The notes under the pieces were generated by a model that worked only from the letters and a program-made list of their open reading frames with translations, was not told where the DNA came from and made no database searches. Position numbers and translations under genes: made by a program. This document shows, one piece after another, positions 10,379-23,650 of a stretch of 64,000 nucleotides of DNA (within the stretch, counting starts at the first letter, position 1; every line of letters begins with the position of its first letter). This DNA comes from Rhabdornis inornatus (taxonomy: Eukaryota > Chordata > Aves > Passeriformes > Rhabdornithidae), in contig VWZS01004810.1 in the NCBI GenBank assembly GCA_013397075.1, forward strand, positions 2,122,561 to 2,186,560, written 5' to 3'.

Positions 10379-11641
10379 GATGCTTAATACAGAAGGAGCA
10401 GAAGGAGCATTCTGCTGCATGTGGCTCTGAGCAGTCTTATAATCAGGCTAGGGNCTTTTTTGAAAGTCCCTGTGACCATTAAACCACCACACTCAGCAGT
10501 GAGTTTTTACAGCTCCTCATAAAGCCTCCTGCAGTCCCATTATAGTTGACTGAGGGAATAAAACATGGTTCAAAAATAATCTCAACTGTCTCCCATTACG
10601 GATTTCCTCCTGTGCTTCTTAACCGGCTTAAAAAAAAAATCAACATATAAGAAGCATTCTGTCCCCAAATTTCAGAGCAGTGCCCAAAGAGGACAGGAGA
10701 AGAGAGAGCAGAGCCTCCAGGGCAACTCCTGAACCCATCATGATGGTTATCAGTCCTTGCCCAAAACAGGGAGCAGATAAACCCTCCCAACTGCTCCCCT
10801 TGTCCTGCACCACAGAGGTGTCCAGCCAAACCTCTGCATCCCTCCAGGACACCTTGGAGTGGCACTGATCAAGTGTTTTTGGCCAGAGATCATGGAGAGG
10901 AAGGGACTCTAGAAACTGAAAAAGAAAGCAAGCACAGGAGCAACTTCAGGCACAGAGGCCAGTGCTGGAACAGGCTCCAGGTTTGGCTCCAGGAGCAGGT
11001 GGCCAAAGGCAGAGCTCCATGGATGTGTTTTGGGATGGGTGAGCTGCAGGAAGTGACACAAACACCAAGGGTGAGTCAGAGCCACACCTCACAAGGGGCT
11101 GTCCCCAGCTGCTGTGCACAAGGCTCTGGCCTTAGCAGGATTTTCTGGGTTGTGGCCAGCCAAGGCATTGCTGTGAAGGACATTAGGTGTAACAGGATGT
11201 TTTCCCAGAAAGGGCTCAAGGCAGGAGTTAGGTCATTGCTTTGACTTCCTTTCTTCCACACCTCCACCAGAGATGAAAATGGATCCCAAGGTGGGAAAAA
11301 ACTTTGAACATGTAGTCAGCCACTGACTCTTCCTCTTTTTGAGCAAGTTATTTAGAAGTACTAATAATTGCATTAGGGATGAGCACATTCTCCAGCTCTC
11401 TCTCCTTCCCTAACGCTGGTGTTTCAAATAGACTGTTAGTTAGACCAGATTTAAAGGATGTCACAGGCAGCTTCGATGATAAATACAGGTGATTGTATTC
11501 ACTGAAAAAACCCTCTTTAAAATAATGATGTTTATAACATTATAGTAATGCTTATAACATTATTCTTTGCAGTTGTGGCAGAGAGCAGGAGGGTGACAGA
11601 CCCATATCAGAAGGTGGGTAGCATTAGCCCAAAGTTTCTCT
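10379..11641. other. Noncoding sequence with one unresolved base
   Basis: Single-copy sequence with one N at 10454. Short overlapping frames on both strands (for example 10873-11244 plus) show no recognisable domain. Confidence 0.5.
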
Positions 11642-11920
11642 TAGAATCACATAATCATTAAAATTGGAAAATACCTCCAAAATCAAGTTCAACCTTTGAC
11701 CAAACACTCCCTTGCCCGCTAAGCCATATCCCAAAGTGACACATCCACTCATTTTCTGAACACTTCCAAAAATGGTGACTCCACCACTTCCCCGGACAGT
11801 CTTTTCCAATGTTTAACCATTATTTCAGTGAAGAAAATTTTCCTGATATTCAACTTCAACCTCCCTGGTGCAACTTGAGGCCATTTGCCCTTGCTCTATC
11901 ACTAGTTGCCTGGGAGAAGA
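11642..11920 (-). mobile_element. Old CR1 LINE 3' end, minus strand, divergent subfamily
   Basis: Starts agaatcacataatcattaaa and follows a CR1 subfamily different from most other copies here. Landmarks are gtgacacatccactc, ccacttccccggacag, tcagtgaagaaaattttcct and cttgaggccatttgccct. It is clearly diverged, so it is likely older than the gggcagggacacc-type copies. Both ends fade gradually. Confidence 0.88.
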
Positions 11921-14241
11921 TTGATTAATGGTAAGAAAAAGCATAATCTTCAATCAATTTGTCACTTCTCAGCAATTGTTCTGCAAATATAAAATGCAGC
12001 CGCTTTCTGCAAAGGGTATTGTAATGATAATTATGATGGGCAGACATCATTTGGGGCAGGAACATTTCTTCCCAACACTTGGGAGTGAGGGGTTGCTCCC
12101 TACCTTTGTTCTCTAGATTTCTCTAGTTTGCTTATCCTTATATGCAAATAAGGACATTTTCCTTAGATCATTTACAACCCCCAAGAAGTTCAGAATTTTG
12201 TTTGAAGGACCATCCCCAAAATTCAGATGTTTTGCTGCTAAAGGCTCTCCACAATTCTTCAAAATTCAAAGGAAGGCAGGAAACTTTTCCTAGGATTTAT
12301 GCCTTGCCCCTGGTTAACTCTGACATCATCTAAACAGCTCCTGATGTTTTGACATTCCTGGTGCTGAGAAGCCAAGAATTGCACTGGCTTATGGAAGCTG
12401 AAGCTTTCTGCAAAGGTAATGTGAATCTCCTCTAAAACATAAAGTAAATTAAAGCAAATATTTGGGGGAAAAGATACATTTCCTTTCTCCAAACTTGCAC
12501 CACCTATCCTTAGCTGGCAGCCTGCAAGAAAGACAAGTCTAGACCTTCCTCCTGTGCCCTGTGTCAGCTCAGTGCAGGTTAAGGATGATGATGATCCACA
12601 CGAAGCTGCCATGGCAGAGCTAGAAGAGTTATTGCAGCAATGAGTGGCTACTACCTAAGAGAAAGTAGTGAACTGTGAGCTATCAACAAATATCAGAGAG
12701 ATTTTTACAACAGTGGTTAAGAAGACCGCATCTTGTAGCCAGGTAATGCCAAAGGTATATTTACATCAGAGCCTGACACTTCTCACAGTGCATAACATTG
12801 CAGTCCCCAGAACTCTCCATTTTTTTCCTTTTCCACTTTTTTGCCTCATCATGGTTTAAAAGCCCAGCCATCTGTTGCAATTACAGCACTGAATTACACC
12901 ACCACAGATGGGAGAAAATTCATGAGGCTGCAGAGTCAAGATTTTAGTGATTAGGAAATCTCTGAATTATGCCCAACTGAAATTTGTTCCCCACACTACA
13001 GCGACATCACCAATGCTACAACCACATGCTCTGTTATCACATCATCCTTAGGGCTGCCCCACTCCCTGCACAGATCCCTGATCCAGGAGTGGACTGCAGA
13101 GCAAACAAAGCTGGTTTTGGCACATGAACATGGACAGGAGGCTCTTCCTCTGCCATGCACTGATAACTCAGGAGCAGGGGCTCCCAAACCAGGCAACAAT
13201 GCACAGTTGGAGGATTAGCTGCAGATTTAGGATGAGAGAAATGCACGTCACAAGAGTGAGGCCCCTACTTCCTATTAACAAATGTCAAGTATTTTTGTGT
13301 GGATGTTTGAGAGTCTCACATTCAAACAGCTGTTTGTTCGGGCTTTTTTTTTTTTTTTAATGGGTAATAAAAAATAATTTCCTCCCAATTTTTTCCTGGA
13401 AAGAGAAGATGACTTTGGCTCAAAGGTTTAAAGAGATGAACCAGAAGGAAAAATTTCAGCCTACATGAGTAACTGAAAAAAAGTCATAGTTTTATATTGA
13501 CAGCATTAGAAAATCATAACCTTGGCCATCGTCCTGCACCTGGCCCATACTCAGAAGCAGCTACACCTGAGGGCATTTGTTTTAATGTAGGTTTGGGGTT
13601 TTGCTTTGGTTTTGTTGAGAGTTTTAAGCTGCAAGTGGAATTCTGGACCATTCACAATTCCTCTTGAAGCTATATAATATTAAACTAATAGTTCTGGCCA
13701 AAAGAGATGAGAATTAAGAGAAAACAAAAGCTTTTGAAAGAGTCCAAATATTTCAGTTCCAACTTTTCCCAGTGAAGGGAATCAGTTTTTCACTCCATAT
13801 GAAGTTTGGAGAACAAATTTACCTTCATCTATGTTTATAGCACTGAACAGCTACATTCAACCCTTTGTTTTGAGCTGCAGAAAAATTGTTGTCTAACTGG
13901 ATGCCCTCCATATCTTGAGGGAGAGACACTTCACAGGGTGGCAAGGACAAGAGGCCATTGCATCAAATATCAGCAGAACTCTTCTGCAGGCTGAAATCTT
14001 TTCAAGACCTGCAGGAGCCTCTTTCCGGGAGGTTTTGCATACATTTTAAGGAGAGAGAAATATTTCCAAGACTCTGGTTATCTGAGGCTCTGCTTTCCCT
14101 CTTTGAGTGTGGTTTGGAAGACGCTTTGCAGAGGCATCCTCCTCAATCCTACAGGCACTGCTGTCTGCGTTAACACCTCCATATTTGGCTGAATTGCTGC
14201 TCCAAGGTACTTTCTGGAAGTTAGTTTTCCACTCCTGACTT
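11921..14241. other. Noncoding sequence, no gene recognised
   Basis: AT-leaning single-copy sequence with an ATGCAAAT octamer at 12142-12149 and a T-run near 13345-13359. No exon or repeat family was recognised. Confidence 0.5.
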
Positions 14242-14325
14242 CCACAGTGGAAGGAGTCTCTGCCCACCACAGGGCTGGAATGAGTTGATCTTTAAGGTGC
14301 CTTCCAACCCAAACCATTCCATGAC
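14242..14325 (+). mobile_element. CR1 LINE extreme 3' fragment
   Basis: Only the last about 85 bp of CR1 in sense: ccacagtggaaggagtctc, ggctggaatgagttgatct, then ttccaacccaaaccattcc and atgac. It is a decayed short tail. The sequence upstream (14100-14240) is not clearly CR1. Confidence 0.85.
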
Positions 14326-15639
14326 TTGCAGCACTGACTGTTCTCTGCAAGGGCATTTTGGTTCATCTCTGAGAAGCTTCCAGGAGACTGGGGAAAAGAT
14401 GTTCATTAAAAACATATCAGTGTGGTGTTTGGCCTGTCCTTGGAGCAGCCCAGAAATCTTTTCTTTCAGGGGTAGTTTCTTGTCTTCCAAAAGCTACATC
14501 AGAAGTTATTTTGGTTTTTCCTCTCTGGGAGGGTAGAAATTTCCCAAATTCATTGAATATCTCTATCATCCTGATTCTAAATTGAGCTACTTATTAACAA
14601 AGGCATGTGTCACCTTGCAGAAGAGAGCTCAGCTCCAGACTGAGGGAGGATGATCCTTCCCTTTGCCATGCAGGAGGCACTGGTCAGATTGTGCTCTACT
14701 ATCAATGAACTCAGTCTGTTTCTCAGGACAAATATAAATTTTTCCATCAAGTGCACTTATTAGAAGTTTGTTTGCCAAGTGGAGTGGTGTTGCCTCCCTC
14801 CTTGATTATGGTGATATAAAAGTGTTTTGGTTTCAAATGAAAAAACAAATTGAATAGATTCCCTGGCCTTCCAAGTCTTGCAGGCACCTTTGGTAGGAGG
14901 TTTATCACTCAGCAAGGGTGAGGGGGAGGAAATAACTTTTTTGGATGTCCCTTGTTATGCTACGGACAGCGGATCATGCTACAAGGTAATCCACAATGAA
15001 TTATTTCTGACAATGTTTTACAAAAGTGACACAATGGTATGCAAGTCAGAAAAGAGCTCTAGGCCAAACCCCTAGAAAACATAAATTGATTTATACTGGA
15101 GAAAATGCCCCTTTGTCTGTAGCTCACAGAGTTATTCATGCCAAATCATTTCATGGAGAAGTTTGGGCTTTTTTTCACATTGCTGGACAAGTTGCTTTGG
15201 GATAGTTTTGCTGGTTCCTGCGTAAGAGGAACCTCACGATCAGAGTCAGTCTCCACCCCATATCCAGCTGTGCCCAGCACAAGGACCAGAAGGTTCACTC
15301 ACATGACAGAACAACAGGTGAGACCAAAGGTAAACCAAAGCTCTCTGCTTTTTATCCCAAAGGAAAAACAAGCCAAGTACCTGCAACACAGTGTGGCTTT
15401 TGGGGTGGCAGCCCCCAGGGAATGGATTCCATGTCTCCCTATCAACTTCCCTTCACCAGTCCTGCATCCATTCCTGCCTGTCACCTTCTGCCAGATCCAT
15501 GCCCAAAAAGTCTGTGTGTGTGCCCATGGAATTCCACGGGCCCTCACTTCTGGGAGCTTAGATGGAACAACCATATTTCACTGGCACAGTTAAAAGAAAG
15601 CATTCCCTCCTTCTCTCATCTGAGACCGTAAGGAACATT
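14326..15639. other. Noncoding sequence, nothing recognised
   Basis: Single-copy sequence with no supported gene or repeat. A frame at 15138-15593 (plus) shows no domain. Confidence 0.5.
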
Positions 15640-15875
15640 CAGAGTGGGATTTCTTATCTCCCAAACATTCCGAGGCCTGGCCTGAAGGACATGGGCCCCG
15701 TCTCCTTGAAATAGCACACAGCGTATTACATCAGGCTCGCGCCTGTCCCAGGCTGAACTACGGAGTAACTGGAGAATGGAAAAACGCTGCCAGCGCCCAA
15801 GTTGCCTGTTGCCACCTCCCACTGTAAGCTCCTTATCTGGGAAATGCCTCGTGAATCGCATGGCAGAGTTTCAGC
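15640..15875. promoter_or_regulatory. CpG-retaining block, possible conserved element
   Basis: Several CpG dinucleotides persist here (around 15670-15875) in an otherwise CpG-poor area, with a GATA-type ttatct motif near 15833. Function is inferred only from composition. Confidence 0.2.
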
Positions 15876-16329
15876 TGATGAGCCCCTGCCCCTTCTCGTG
15901 CCCATCCTGCCCAAAACTGCCCCCCATGGCATCGGAACTGACCCCAGGCAGGACAGTGCTGATCCTACAACCCCACAAGAGGAGGGTTGGGGTGAAGGGA
16001 CAGCTCTGTGGAGGAGGATTGCCCTTTCTGGGCATTTGTAGCTTTATGTGTAATGCACCAGGGCTCTGATAAGGAGGGAGGGGAATGGTTATTTTGCCAT
16101 CAGATGGAATAAAATTAGCTTAGGTGAGTAAGGGTGTCTGGCTGGCAGGCAGCCCATTTCAAATACAGCCCAGTGAGCTCAGCTCCACAGCCAAGAAAAC
16201 AGAGGGGTTTGTACTTTAAAGTGCTTCGTTAGATCAAGTCCTCGTAGCCAAAGCCGAGAGAAGTCGGAGGGGGAGGAACGGGGTGGTGGCAGCTGGGAGT
16301 CTGGCAGCTGTGTGATCTCTGGGGGCTAC

Positions 16330-16640
16330 AAATGAACATGTAAATTTCTATATTAAGCAGCAAAAGCATCTATTAGAGTAAAATTGCTCCAGCTTAATTG
16401 TTAGATAGGCATGTTTGTTAAAATACAATTTAGGCAAGATCGTATCATTCTTCCTCACTCAGGAGCGTATTCTCGATAACGTCGTTTGTCAGCAACTGCC
16501 TATTATGTTAAATAGCTGAGGAATTGCTGGATAACTTTCTGCTTAGATAATAACATTAAAGTTTCTCGAAGCATTTTAGAAGTCTGACTAATCTCGCTGT
16601 CTCTCTATTTTATTTTTCTAAAGTGAATTTAGTGCTGGTG
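16330..16640. promoter_or_regulatory. AT-rich candidate conserved noncoding element
   Basis: This AT-rich block is dense in ATTA/TAAT homeodomain-type cores (for example 16363-16376, 16394-16403, 16549-16558). Unusually for AT-rich bird DNA it also keeps several CpGs, clustered at 16463-16484 (gagcgtattctcgataacgt), and lacks simple repeats and transposons. This look is typical of vertebrate developmental enhancers in gene deserts. Conservation cannot be judged from one sequence, so this is an inference. Confidence 0.35.
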
Positions 16641-17190
16641 AAAGGTTCCAGATTGACAGCCCTGGAGACAGGAGCTGATTGCTTATCCACATAATAGGTA
16701 TGGTCCAGACAGCTGCAGTGCATGCATGGCTCCCTCCCAGCCACAGGCTCTGGTTCCTGCACCTTGCAGAGTCATCTTAAACACTGGAGAATGTCTTCAA
16801 GGCACTGCTGGATGGGTGATGGTGATGGGTGCTCACACAGGGCATCTGTGGTTTTGTCAGGTCAATCTTCTTGGGTTTCCTTTACAGACAGATATATGTA
16901 TATGTTTATTTATATAATGATTTACCCTCCAGAACAGCCAGCAGGAGCCTAACTTTGTCTTACCCATCTCCTTTTGACCACTGAGGAAGCTTTGGGACTT
17001 CAAGCTCACAAAGCTGAAGCCATCCACGTGGCACACTCAGACATACAGGGAGTCTCTGTGGCTCGCTGACCATCTGGAGACTGACAGCTTTTGTGCCTTT
17101 CACCACTTGCAAGCAAACAGCCACGACCTCAAAGCAGTCTTGAAGCCCAGGCCTCGAGAAACACCTGCAGCTGAGAATGGGCAAAGGCAT

Positions 17191-17259
17191 GGAAAACAGT
17201 CTTCGGTCAAAACTGCCTAAAAGTTGGAAAAGAGTCTTTGGTTAAAGCTGCCTAAAAGT
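17191..17259. repeat. Two-copy 35-bp tandem duplication
   Basis: Copy 1 at 17191-17224 and copy 2 at 17226-17259 both run from ggaaaa to ctgcctaaaagt. They differ at four of 34 aligned positions, three of which are transitions, including a CpG-to-TpG change. It is a local duplication of modest age. Confidence 0.85.
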
Positions 17260-19910
17260 GCAACAACCGCAGCCAGACAAATGACAGGGGAATTGTTTGC
17301 TTCTGACACAGAGCTGAAACCACCCGGGTGCCTGGACAATCATCTGCTGGACACAACGTTCAGACACCAACAACCCAATGCCTTTGAATGACAAACCAGT
17401 TACAGGAAACCTAATGGCATGTGCTGCTAAAGCTGTCCAAGTCCCTGACTCACAACCTCACTCCCCATTCAGCTCTCATTCCTGGGCATTCCCACATACT
17501 GAAAGATGGATGAATTAATGAGAACAATATCACCCTGCAGGAGACACAACAGCTTGTGGGAAAGCACTTGGTTAAGGGTGAAAGGTAGAAAAGGCATCTC
17601 TGGAAAATGCATTGAGCTAGAAAAGTCCTCTTTACAAATTGCACCGATACATCTTCTCCTGCTGGCAGCACTGGAAGGTCTCCTTTGGCAAATCCTACTC
17701 CATCATACAATCAGTTAGGTTGAATCCATGCAGAGCACACAGCAAACAAGCAAAGAAAGCAGCACATCTAAACAATTTGGGTAGATCTGGATGCTATTCC
17801 AACTAAATGAGGAGCATTTTTCATTTTGCTGTCATTCCTGTTCTCATCTGTAGAAATGTTTCCTCTCTTTGGATAGTGACATGGCAAGCAAAGAGGTGAT
17901 GAACTAAACCAGGCTATGGCTTCTTCACAGAGGACAAGGCCTTTCCTCTCTCCAGCCAGCTGCCTCCAAATATCCACATCCAAGCTCAGTGTTAGCAGGT
18001 CATTTCTGCAATGAATTAGGGCAGTTTCCAGCATCAAATCCTTGTGACAGCCAGGGTGAAAAGCAATCCTAGGGAAAGCCATGCTAGATAAATGACCTTT
18101 ACTCAACAATTCTTAGGTTGCTCTTGAGAAACTGTAATTATTGGAGGAGGGAGGAGGATAAACCACAAGCCTCAACAAGGAGAAAGGGTTTACGCAACAG
18201 TTCCTTGTTTTCCAAAATTCCCCCAAACAAACATCGCAGTGGCAAAGTCTATACTTTCATTTCATACTCTTTTGGCTCTCAGAGGGGGAATATCTAGATC
18301 CTCAGTCTTGTAAAGGTGTATGTACATTCTTAATATGTACCTTATGATTGCTGCTTCTCGCAGCTACTCCCAGGGTGCAGAGCTCTGTTTACTCACAAAA
18401 GCCTTTACAGAATTGGGGGTTTGTGTTCTTCTGTGCTTATTCAAATGCAATCAGACATTATCAGTTTCATTTCCTACCACTGGAACATTACAATTGCAAA
18501 TAATTTCTCTTTCATCCCAAATATTGACTATTTCAAGGCACAGAGTGAAATTGCAAACATTGGAGTTATAACTCTAAAGAGCACACACAGCATAAGAGCA
18601 ATGAGCTGAGCTCAATCCAGTCCCAAAATTGATTTGGCCACCACACTTTCGCAAATTAAGTTACGTATTTCCATGCTCAAGTGAAAAAACCAACATGTAA
18701 CTTTAATGCTTAATATTTAAACAAAGTGCTCAATGTTTACACACTAAGTTCTTTTTTTTTTTTTCCTAAATTTAAGCATTTGCCTAACTTAGACAGAAAA
18801 TAGTAAGAGGTGAACCTCAAACCATTGGAAGGTTGGGTCCAATTCAGAAGCTTATCCAAACGCCTTCTGTGTTTGAAAAACATTGGCTTGAAAACTTGCA
18901 AGAACATGAGTCATCTGGATGTCACTCTGACTTATTATAGACCATCAAACTTTGAGAGATGGTCCTCAAGTTCTTTCTGATCACCAGTTTGGCCATTGCT
19001 TTCAAGTTTAATGATGCTGAGTCACATCAATGATAAAATCTTCTAGAAAACCACTTTTGTCTGTTGGCAGAGCCACAGCCAAATGAGGTCTGTCTGAGCC
19101 ATGCCCCGGGTTGCTCCCATCTCAGCCTATTCCAGTCCACCCTGGAACATTCCCCAAGGCTGTGGCTGATGCAGAGGTGATACAAAATTAATACATCTGC
19201 ATTGGACTCCCCAGTCCTGCTGTCACCAGGGGTATTCCAGAAAGGCCCTAAAATTTCACCTGCAGCACCTCTCTGTCAGTTCCATTTATGTTAAGAGCCA
19301 CAGAAAAATATAATCAAATCAAACCTTGTGGCTGATGCAAGATGTAGCTGTGAGAGAGTTACATAAAATGATGAACAACTACATTCACCCCAACTACACC
19401 CCAGCACTGGGCAGTGCACCATGAGAAGAACAGTTTTTCTCCAAACTAAATGTGCATCCACTCTGAGGAGAAACCTTCATGGTCTTATCTCTAAAGGCTG
19501 TCCAAAAACATCACGTGGATCTCTTGTTCTGTTAAAACTCACCAGTAACCCACCACGTTGAGGCTCCCATCTCTCTTTATCTGTTTATTGTAGGATGATG
19601 TGATCCACCACGAAAATCACAGCAGCCCTCATAGATCAATAAACAATTGAAATATTCTTAACTCAACGGTCCAGGAATAATAACCATTCTTATCACTGAG
19701 AGATAAAGGGAGACAAGAAAAGATAATAAGAGGATAACCAGGGTTTCTGGGGCCTAAGCAAAGCTTGATACCACTCAGAGTTTCAGTTAAGTCATGTTTT
19801 TTTCTGCTTTAGTCTAAGTGAAAATAAACCTGAGTGCTACTGAGTTAATAAAAACCAAAACCATCAGAGCAGAGGATGTTTTGCACAGAACAGTAAAGCC
19901 TGACTCTTAA
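17260..19910. other. Noncoding sequence, nothing recognised
   Basis: AT-leaning single-copy sequence with a T-run at about 18750-18764. No reading frame of note and no repeat family identified. Confidence 0.5.
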
Positions 19911-19915
19911 AGAAA

Positions 19916-19955
19916 AAACAACCAAACCAAACCAAACCGAACCAAACCAAAATAA
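19916..19955. repeat. Short (CCAAA)n-like pentanucleotide repeat
   Basis: About six imperfect CCAAA units, one altered to CCGAA, run into an A-rich end. It has the same motif and strand as the large array at 58926-59075. Confidence 0.8.
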
Positions 19956-22900
19956 AATCAAATTTATGCTCCTTAAATACTGTATTCATGTCCATTGATG
20001 TTAACAGAACCTTCACTGACTTTATCATCCCTTCCGTCAAAATTGTTTTTCCTTTATGGAATTACCTAATTGGCACCCAGGCCAGCCTCACCTCCTGCTG
20101 TTGTTCATTTTAGGGCAGAAGATTCTTTCCACTGGCAGACCATTGGGTTGCTTTAACACAGGGAATGAGCTGGGGATGAAGACCACCAGGGTGGGAATTT
20201 ACCTTTAGGTATTTCTGCTTGCAGTTATATCATTCCAAACAGAGACAGAAAAGACCAACAGAGAGAGCCAGAATGAAAAATAATAAATAAATAAGTGCCT
20301 TTAAGTAATGGCAGTAACTTAAACCAAAATTATCCATCACCTGTGATGCTCCTCCAGGAATTTCTGGACTCATTCCTCTAACAACTTCGGAGAAGAAACC
20401 CAGGCTATGAAAGGTCCAAAGCTGTGTCCTCTGATGGCGACATCACAGAGATCAAACCCAATTAAGGAAACCCCAAAAAAACCCTAGTTTTATTCCTGAA
20501 ACCTCTGGTAAATTTTATTTCTGTGTCTTGAGGTGATTATTTTTCCTTTTTGATACCATTTTCAGTGCATGCCCTTCATCTCCCCTGTGGAGCCAGCCCA
20601 AATGTCACTGAGACTATTAATGGTGTGTACTTAACACACATACTTACAGTATGTTCATTCTCTGGGAGACTAAACATTATTGAAAGGTTACAGCATTTAT
20701 TTTGATGTGTGTCTGTTTAACTAATTCTAGCAAATGTTACACAAACACAAAACGGGTTTTCCTTCTCTGTTTCTCACTAGCCACCCTGAACCAGAGGTTT
20801 TCAAACAGAAACTTTCCCTCAAATCAATGAGGAATTAGAAAAACCCTGGTGCCATGCTATGGCATATGGAGATATTTTGAACATACAGTAGAGATATGTA
20901 AAGGAGAAAGAAATATTTCATCCTTGCTCCCTGGACCCCTACTAAAGCCCCTTTCCACTTTCAACTTCTATCAACTTCTGGCTGATTTCAGGGGCCACCT
21001 CTCCAGCAGCCACATGATATTAGGAAAAATCAGTAGGTTAGTTCATCACTACCTTGATTCTCATTTAATGGAGGAGATTTGGATTAACTTCTTGTGATTC
21101 CTTAAGATTTTCTGTTTCCATTGGGACTGGACACAACAGCTGGTAAGTACAACCCTTTGTGTGGCCAAGTCCTGGCAAGGAACAAAACCATGAAGAAAAC
21201 ACCAAAAACACTGCAAACCACTGGTGAGAATTTAAGTTTTTGATTATCTCAGCTGCAGTTTAGAGAGGATCCAGCCATGCACCCATCCTTAACAGTTGCC
21301 ACTGCTCTGCAAAAGTGGGATTAATAATCCCCACTGCAGTGACTAACAGCTCTATTGACTCTTAGGTGTTATTTCAAGAGAGACCTTTAGAAAGAAAAAC
21401 CAAAAAACCACAAACAAACCCAACCAAGCACTTTCCCCCTTCTTACCTCAAACTCTGTATAAGACACAAAGATTTAGTGCAAGGGAAACCCCACCTCACA
21501 CCTCATCTGACTGCAAAGAGAGGCGAGGGCATGTGAGGCCAGAGCAGAGTCAGGTGTTTGTGTTTATCATGTGCTTGTTCCACCTTGTTTCACTGCACCT
21601 CAGGGGCTGCTCCTGGGGAATACATCCAATGCCATCAAAGCAGAGAGCTCACATAAACACTGCTCACACGAAACCAGAATCAGAGAGCAGCAGCAGCTAA
21701 TAGTCAGAATATTAGGAGACCTAATGAATAGGTTCCCTTAGTGTACAACCCCAGCCCAAAAATGCGACTTTCCACTGCCAGTCATCAATTAAATTCAGCG
21801 TCTTTTCTTTATGCTGGAACAAATTGGACTGACTGGATTCTTTAACCAAAAGGTCAAATGTGAAAATAAACTAAGGAAAACCAGGCTGTCCTTTCCTCAA
21901 GCATCCCACTGCTCTGACACCTTCTTCTTGGACTCTGAACTGCTCTTTTTCTCAGCAGCTCTTCTCCCTACAACCCTCTGCTCACTCTCTGGTTCTTACC
22001 TTCCTTCCAGCTGCCAGCCAGCACAGGCAGCTGCCCAGGCACTCCCAGACCTGAAGAAGCTGGAGCAGCAAGGAGATTTGCTGGTGCAGGCAACTGGGAA
22101 GGGTGTCAGAGACCTCAGGGCTGCCTCTAATTGCTCCCAGAGAGCCCTGTAATCCTTCCTGTGCCTTCTCCAAAGGGATCATAGCTGTGTCCTGGGTGAT
22201 GTTATGGGGTAAAGGAGGAGCCTGGAGTAGAAGTAGTAGGAAAGAGCAGCTGGCTCTCCATTTCAGTCATTCTTCCAGCTCCTCAAAGTGTCCTTGAGTT
22301 CACACCCATCATGTCCCAGCCCTATCAGTAAGCCAAACTGGGAAGCTCTCAGTGCACTGCCTGCAGCCAAGCAGCCTTGGAGGAGGAAAGAGAATAGACT
22401 GTCCTCACCTGAACACAGCAATCCTTGGTCCTCGGGAGATAGCCTTGAAAGAAATGCCCTTCCCAGGGCAGACAGCCTCGAGATGCTCTGGAAGGGAGTT
22501 CAGCAGCTCCTGCACAAGCAGCCACTGGCATTTTCCTATCACCAGGGCTGCAGCCTGACAAATAAGTAAATAAATTAGAAACCTGAAACTGGCCATATCT
22601 CCATTCCTTGGCCAGTCCTCAGAGTAACAGAGAAGGTTCCACACTGTAGAAGAGGGTCACTGAGGCAGCAGTTTCCAGATTTTTTACCATTGGCTTCACT
22701 TCCACCTGGAAGGATCATTTCATGTGAACTTGTCCCAGATTTTTGAGCACCCATTGTGCCAGATCTGCTGAGGACACACCAACTTCTCCCGGGACCAATG
22801 CACAGGAGTTCACAGTGATCCTTTCTTATCATGGCATCCCATTCCCTATTCACGAAGGACATAGGGGGCTGGACTTGTGGGGACACCCCAAGCATAAAGA

Positions 22901-23404
22901 AATGCTGTTCTCTCACCTCAAAGGAGGAATGAACCAGAAAAGCACAAAAACTTCAGCCCAGCTGGGATAAACCAGGAACTATTCCCAAACATGACACCAA
23001 AGCTCCCACTGAAAATTTAAAAGCAAATATTTTCAGGATTCATTTTTCAATTTCATGCCACCTCTCCACTAATTACTTGTGGCCAGGATCCTGCCTGCCA
23101 AGACGTTACAAAACACTACCAACCCATGCTACGAGAGAAATGTTCGGGGGGAATTCTCACACAACAGCCCCACAGCCACAAGGCACAATGGAGACAGAGA
23201 TACTGAAACAGCCACCCAGACTGTTCAGTGGACACCTCTCCAAAGCAGCCCCTGGAGTGTCCTCCCTCTCCTGTCCCCCTGTTTGCAGCAGGATGAGCCC
23301 TGGCAGAGGCTGTGCTGCACGGTCTGTAGGGCCCTTGGGGTGTCAGAGCTGCTCAGGCAGAGGAATCAAACAGCTGCAGAGTTTCTGACCATCTCAGCAT
23401 AACA
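19956..23404. other. Noncoding sequence, no gene recognised
   Basis: Long single-copy stretch. Small frames occur (for example 21811-22152 plus, 22575-22916 minus) but none shows a domain or clear coding bias. No transposon was recognised. Confidence 0.5.
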
Positions 23405-23650
23405 ACCCCGAGTCAATGCGCGGGGAGGAATGCAGAGACCTCGACGGTGCCTCTTGACACTCATCTGTTTTTTAGAGTCAACTGGCCTGAACTCCTCTGA
23501 AAGCTATTAGCTCTGAATGTCCAGTCGAGGGCTGTGTTCTCTGGGTGTGCTTTAATTCCAAAGTAAACTCTTTTGCCTCGAGAAACATGCAACACAATAA
23601 ACTAATTTGAGTTGAGCTTAGTGTAATCTTTCTGGGCTTTTCGTTGTTTT
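23405..23650. promoter_or_regulatory. CpG-retaining candidate conserved element
   Basis: The block contains several CpGs (gcgcggggagg at about 23418, ctcgacggtg at about 23440, cagtcgagg at about 23522, ctcgaga at about 23577, ttcgttg at about 23640) in a neighbourhood with very few. There is an AT-rich core at 23590-23630. No repeat matches. Regulatory role is only suggested. Confidence 0.25.
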
